Positions 60,389 through 64,000 of a DNA stretch of 64,000 bases are shown piece by piece. This DNA is from Parelaphostrongylus tenuis (lineage: Eukaryota > Nematoda > Chromadorea > Rhabditida > Metastrongylidae), in NCBI GenBank assembly GCA_019055375.1, contig JAHQIW010002017.1, forward strand, positions 310,001 to 374,000, written 5' to 3'. How positions within the stretch are numbered: the stretch's first letter is position 1; every line of letters begins with the position of its first letter. A program made the translations under genes and the position numbers. Below the pieces are notes generated by a model that was not told the DNA's origin, searched no databases, and saw nothing but the letters and a program-made list of their open reading frames with translations.

Positions 60389-60744
60389 ATGCCCATAACA
60401 GACCTCATCAAAGATTCAGAATACACTGTCAGATTACGTTGATCTTGAGAGTGGTCTTAAAGTAGCTGCTTGCAATGTGTGTTACATAATAGATCCTGTT
60501 GCGGAAGCGATAATAGCAACTAATGTTGCTTATTATGAAATAACAGCTACTATGAAAGGAACACAACCAGCATCAATTTCATGAAACATTTTCAAAATTC
60601 CTCATCATAACAACAGACGTTAGTTAAGAGCAAGGTTTACGAGTTTGCTGAACGAGTTACAAAAAGATTGCGACGCTATCGAACACTTCTCTATGTAAGG
60701 GGTGTAAGGGGATTTCCGGGAACTGATTGAAACGAAAAGGCACC

Positions 60745-60787
60745 GTGCAACTGACGAGGCTGGAAAGTAGAAACACGTATCTTGCAC
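60745..60787 (+). ncRNA. hammerhead ribozyme-like motif, family A, copy 8 (best preserved)
   Basis: Stem I GTGCAA (60745-60750) pairs perfectly with TTGCAC (60782-60787). Core CTGACGA is intact. Stem II GGCT/AGTA keeps a GGAA loop but the pair next to the core is G-A. GAA is intact, stem III is ACACGTAT, and C17 follows AU (AUC). All named core bases are present; only the base pair at the bottom of stem II is damaged. Confidence 0.7.
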
Positions 60788-60849
60788 TGTTTAATTACAC
60801 ATATCACACCTTATTCAAGGTTCAAAAACATTGTCAGATTATACTGTTT

Positions 60850-61930
60850 ATGAGTGAGGTATGAAAAATGACTGTTTTGAAGTTGTTTTTCCTGAAGGAA
60901 CTAAATTGGTGCGAAATTAATCACGGTTCCACATTGTGAATTTTCAAATCATCATAATCAGACTCGAACACATCTTTCTTAATCACAATAGGAACCATTG
61001 CAATTAACACATATCTGTCAGCCAGAACAAGTTTGCTAATTCCTGTGGCATAAAATTGGTGCCTGAGGAATCGCCGAACTCCTGAGAAGCACTTTCACTA
61101 CCTTGTTGATTGTGAAAGCGTTTGGCCTGCCAGAAATTGTCGAGATACCTAAAGGAAATCCTTCCTTGGCGTGAGGTCCAGTGAACATGAGAGATGAGAC
61201 AGAGCCTAGCTACTGAATTTGTATAACTTTTAAAGCGCTCATTGCGCGACGTGTGGCGCCTGGTGTGAGTTGACTGTGATCAAATTTCAATTACTAATGC
61301 GCAAACCTTTTTCTTACATACTTGCATACTTGGATGGTCCGTCCTTTATCAGTTGTGCGAACACCACTACATATTTCATTTATGCCATTGCCTCGCGATA
61401 GTTGTCCATGGCGTTGGTTCAATTCGAGTATGGCGCCTGGTGTGAGTCTCATAGCGTGACCTGTAAAACATCGGCAGCTCATCTAGCAACAAACAGTTTC
61501 AGTTCCAAAGAAAAGGAATGATAGTCTAGACGCAGGCTACTGTCATATGACATATCGTTACACCATTCGAAGAGTGCGCAGGTGCAGTCGTGTGCAGTTG
61601 GAAACTGTTTGATCTTGTGAAAAGTCCTGTAATAATCGGCGTCTAACTTGTTGTAATGAATAATTATCTCATTATATACTCACGTTGAATGCGATATGAG
61701 TTTTTGATGGGCCAAAGTTTAAGATCCTATAAGCGCTGCGACATGACCATTGCTATTGCATTTTATGAAAGTCTACACAATTCTTTGGGCCTTCTAAGTG
61801 CTTTCTAATAGGTTTGGGAAAAACGTTCTGAGAAAATTCTTGCAAGACATTTATTTATGCACCTTTTACACTCAAACAAAGGTAAAACTAATAGCCAAAG
61901 TACTTCGCCTTCAACTTCAAGCACTTCCTG
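60850..61930. other. no gene recognised
   Basis: Short ORFs only. GTGGCGCCTGGTGTGAGTTG at about 61252 recurs as ATGGCGCCTGGTGTGAGTCT at about 61431, a small direct repeat about 180 bp apart. Confidence 0.35.
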
Positions 61931-61934
61931 CTAC

Positions 61935-62069
61935 CTCTCCGACAAAGACTTTTGCCAGTTGTGTCTTCGCCCCAAGCCAGATTGATGCGTTCTCTTGCCA
62001 TCGTTGCATTTGAACCCAACAGCCATTCGTGCATAATCAACAGCCTTTTGCTCGCTTGTTAGCTCCATT
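61935..62069 (-). CDS. minus-strand exon candidate
   Basis: Minus strand: the acceptor ATCTACTTATTTCAG is followed by (x)MELTSEQKAVDYARMAVGF, KCNDGKRTHQSGLGRRHNWQ and KSLSE, then donor-like AG|GTAGCA. Basic, His- and Cys-containing, with a natural residue mix; could be a nucleic-acid-binding segment, but no family is recognised. The plus-strand 71-codon ORF overlaps it and is judged the shadow. Confidence 0.35.
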
Positions 62070-62421
62070 CTGAAATAAGTAGATAAATTATATACCAATC
62101 AGCGCGGGAGAAGATGGGCTTTCAAAGAAGTCTAAAAACACAAAAAATGGCCGGCGCACAAAAAAAGTTACAAGCATTTCCTCAGAACTTATTCCTCAAC
62201 CTTTTACAATGCAAGAATGAAAACTACCACGCACAGTCTACAAAGTCGTATGAAAACTGATATTTTACTGCGATTGATACATGCATTGTAGCATTTGAAA
62301 GATCACGAACCAACAATTGGCACATATAGTTGCACCTAGCTTGTGCAGGCTCACGAATAGGAAAATATTTCGGTCCCTTATGCAAACTAATAATGAATGA
62401 GTAAGTCAACAATCAAAAGTT

Positions 62422-62493
62422 AGGGGGCACGCGGAGTTGAACCACGGAGCTCTCGATCTGCAGTCGAATGCTCTGCCACTGAGCTATACCCCC
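62422..62493 (-). tRNA. tRNA-Cys (anticodon GCA)
   Basis: Minus strand, 72 nt. The 7-bp acceptor stem GGGGGTA/TGCCCCC has one G-U. D arm is AGCTCAGTGGCAGAGC. The anticodon stem TTCGA/TCGAG closes loop CTGCAGA with U33 and anticodon GCA. T arm CGTGG/CCGCG has loop TTCAACT; discriminator is U. A box and B box are intact. A TTTT run lies four bases past the 3' end, as expected for Pol III termination. No intron and no encoded CCA, so a eukaryotic nuclear gene. It appears functional. Confidence 0.95.
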
Positions 62494-62884
62494 TTGTTCA
62501 CCAAAGAAACGAGTAATATCCGTTCCATAGAGGTCATGAACTGATGGCCTTTGAACATTAGTAAGAATGAGTAGACCAGAAGACTTATCAATACAGCATT
62601 TGAAAGTAAGAGAATGGGGTGTTGCACTCAGGTACTCTCGATCCGTAGATAAATGATAATACTATTGAGTCGAGAGAATGATTAATAAAGCATCAGTAGA
62701 ACTTCCATGTGTTTTAATGGCCAAGTTTGTGTATACTTTCTCTAAATAATGCTCGAAAGCCATCGCTAAAAAGTCAGTGCCTTGACTTGAGCTTCCTAGC
62801 AAGCTTATCAGCAATCATCGTAGTGAAGGCTGGATTTGTAGGGCACTCCAGTGTCGCATCTAATGTCACAAGGCTGAGGCCGCG

Positions 62885-62975
62885 GTTCAAGAAGAAGACG
62901 AAAAAAACGATTAAATGCTAGAAGTATGGGATGCGCAAAGTAAAACAGTGTAAAGACGGCCGTCTACGGGTGCTT
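62885..62975 (+). mobile_element. SINE family 3 tail
   Basis: GATTAAATGCTAGAAGTATG, GCGCAAAGTAAAACAGTG and AAAGACGGCCG match the family 3 tail; the head is not recognisable. Confidence 0.5.
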
Positions 62976-63182
62976 GCACCTAGCAGCAATCGGGTCCGAA
63001 CTTGGTTGACAGAGAGATAAAACAAAGGTCTGAGTCGTGCATTTGGTGATAAGCGAGTTCCCAAAGAGGATTATCACTGGTTCAAAGATCAACTGAGGCA
63101 CCGAGTCTTGCTCTTATTCCACTCTGCACTTTTGTGGTAAACATTCAACTTAATTTCAGAAGATACTCCTACGGATACGCCA

Positions 63183-63420
63183 ATGGGGCTCCGTGGTCGA
63201 GGAGTTGTGGTATTCATCACGGCGCTCGAAGACCGAATCTCACCCCAAACACTCCGGCAGTCAACAGTGAAGGCCCTCTGAATGTCACAACCAGGCTATC
63301 CTCGAGATTGCAAAGAGACGTGCTCAACCAGTAATCTACGACTCTCACGAAAAGTACGAAAAAGAAAAGAGTGTTAGCTGCACAGTGTTGCGCACAGTAA
63401 AAAATACACTGTTGCTATCT
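63183..63420 (+). mobile_element. tRNA-derived SINE, family 3
   Basis: Head GGGGCTCCGTGGTCGAGGAG; then CACTCCGGCAGTCAACAGTG, CACAACCAGGCTATCCTCGA and GATTGCAAAGAGACGTGC; tail GTGTTAGCTGCACAGT and GCACAGTAAAAAATACACTG. All blocks in family order. Confidence 0.75.
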
Positions 63421-63474
63421 TTCTGTTAGACGGCGACAAGTAAATTTAGACCTTATCCGCTGGAAAAGAAGCTT

Positions 63475-63805
63475 TCATAAATGCTAATAACCATTCAAAG
63501 GCTTATATCTCTGGCTAGAGCAGTACATGGCCAGTTTCTCCTATCACCTTTTGTAACGCTGCAAACTCCAAAATAAAATCATGTTCTACACGACTACTGT
63601 TTTTTCCTTGTCTCGCTTTCATTTCGCGAGACAATACTCTCTCTTGGACTGCTAATACGATTTCGATAGCAAAAGCTTCGAAGAGCTCAAAAAGGTTTTT
63701 TTTTGAAAACTCTTTTGATAGCGCTGCAAGGGAAAAAAAGACTTGTGCTTTAGGTACGCCCCGGACAGACTCTTTCTTTGAACTACTAGTAATTACTTGA
63801 TAGCG
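63475..63805. repeat. dispersed repeat family R4
   Basis: TAATAACCATTCAAAGGC and TAGTAATTACTTGATAGC are about 297 bp apart, the same spacing as the matching pair at 43.83-44.13 kb. TTTTGTAACGCTGCAAACTC and GATAGCGCTGCAAGGGAAAA lie between. Confidence 0.55.
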
Positions 63806-63819
63806 TAAGCTTCAATGAG

Positions 63820-63885
63820 GCATGGCGCATTTCACAAGTAGGGATCTACACCGAGAGCTTCATTCTTTATCCTTTCAACAGCTAA
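63820..63885 (+). mobile_element. fragment of SINE family 2
   Basis: GAGGCATGGCGCATTTCACA then CACCGAGAGCTTCATTC matches the 3' end of the family 2 SINE. Confidence 0.5.
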
Positions 63886-64000
63886 ACACGTGGCTAAAAG
63901 TTGACAGTATTTTGATTCTTACATAAGGATGGATTTTTTAGCGTCGACTTTGATAACGTAAGTGGAAAACCATAATATTTCTTGAATCAAAAAATCTTGA

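Noticed and set aside
1..64000. CRISPR array, bacterial operon or phage
   Set aside because: No regularly spaced identical repeats, no Shine-Dalgarno-led gene strings; splice sites, tRNA without CCA and retroelements indicate a eukaryote.

Overview
The window looks like nuclear DNA of a nematode, most likely a strongylid of the hookworm type. This is inference from several signs: AT-rich sequence, short exons bounded by TTTCAG-type acceptors and GTAAG/GTGAG-type donors, RTE-clade and mariner transposons of the kinds common in nematodes, and very dense tRNA-derived SINEs. No bacterial-style genes, operons or CRISPR arrays are present, and long ORFs are rare because coding sequence is split into small exons.

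Main gene: a series of plus-strand exons between an ATG at 2342 and a TGA at 48833-48835 fits one very large gene, or possibly two. Within blocks, exon phases agree. The first four exons (2342-5160) total 252 nt. The seventeen exons from 24516 to 48835 total 1887 nt, exactly 629 codons including the stop. The product begins charged, has coiled-coil-like segments, a long Ser/Thr/Pro-rich stretch (34636-35061), a more globular part (40841-46284), and ends in three 14-residue repeats. I do not recognise the family. Its introns hold a 3.3 kb RTE retrotransposon (29.8-33.2 kb), mariner remnants (12.2-12.7 and 23.4-24.3 kb), a MITE-like inverted repeat (35.3-35.7 kb) and many SINEs.

Downstream, 51.4-59.6 kb carries plus-strand exons of at least one other unidentified gene, interrupted by a decayed Tc1/mariner element (52.5-53.4 kb). 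A minus-strand exon candidate lies at 61.9-62.1 kb, and a complete tRNA-Cys(GCA) gene with a Pol III T-run lies at 62.42-62.49 kb.

Most striking feature: at least ten short dispersed repeats carry hammerhead ribozyme folds (CUGANGA, stem II, GAA, a tiny palindromic stem III, an NUH cleavage site, stem I). Two copies of one family (33.98 and 36.78 kb) have every core base and lie in the sense orientation inside introns of the large gene. Eight copies of a second family lie at 5.6, 5.8, 9.9, 14.0, 19.9, 60.0, 60.35 and 60.75 kb, some in head-to-head pairs. A third, looser set resembles the motifs known from Penelope-like elements. Three tRNA-derived SINE families and a palindromic pair of tRNA-like units make up much of the remaining repeat content.
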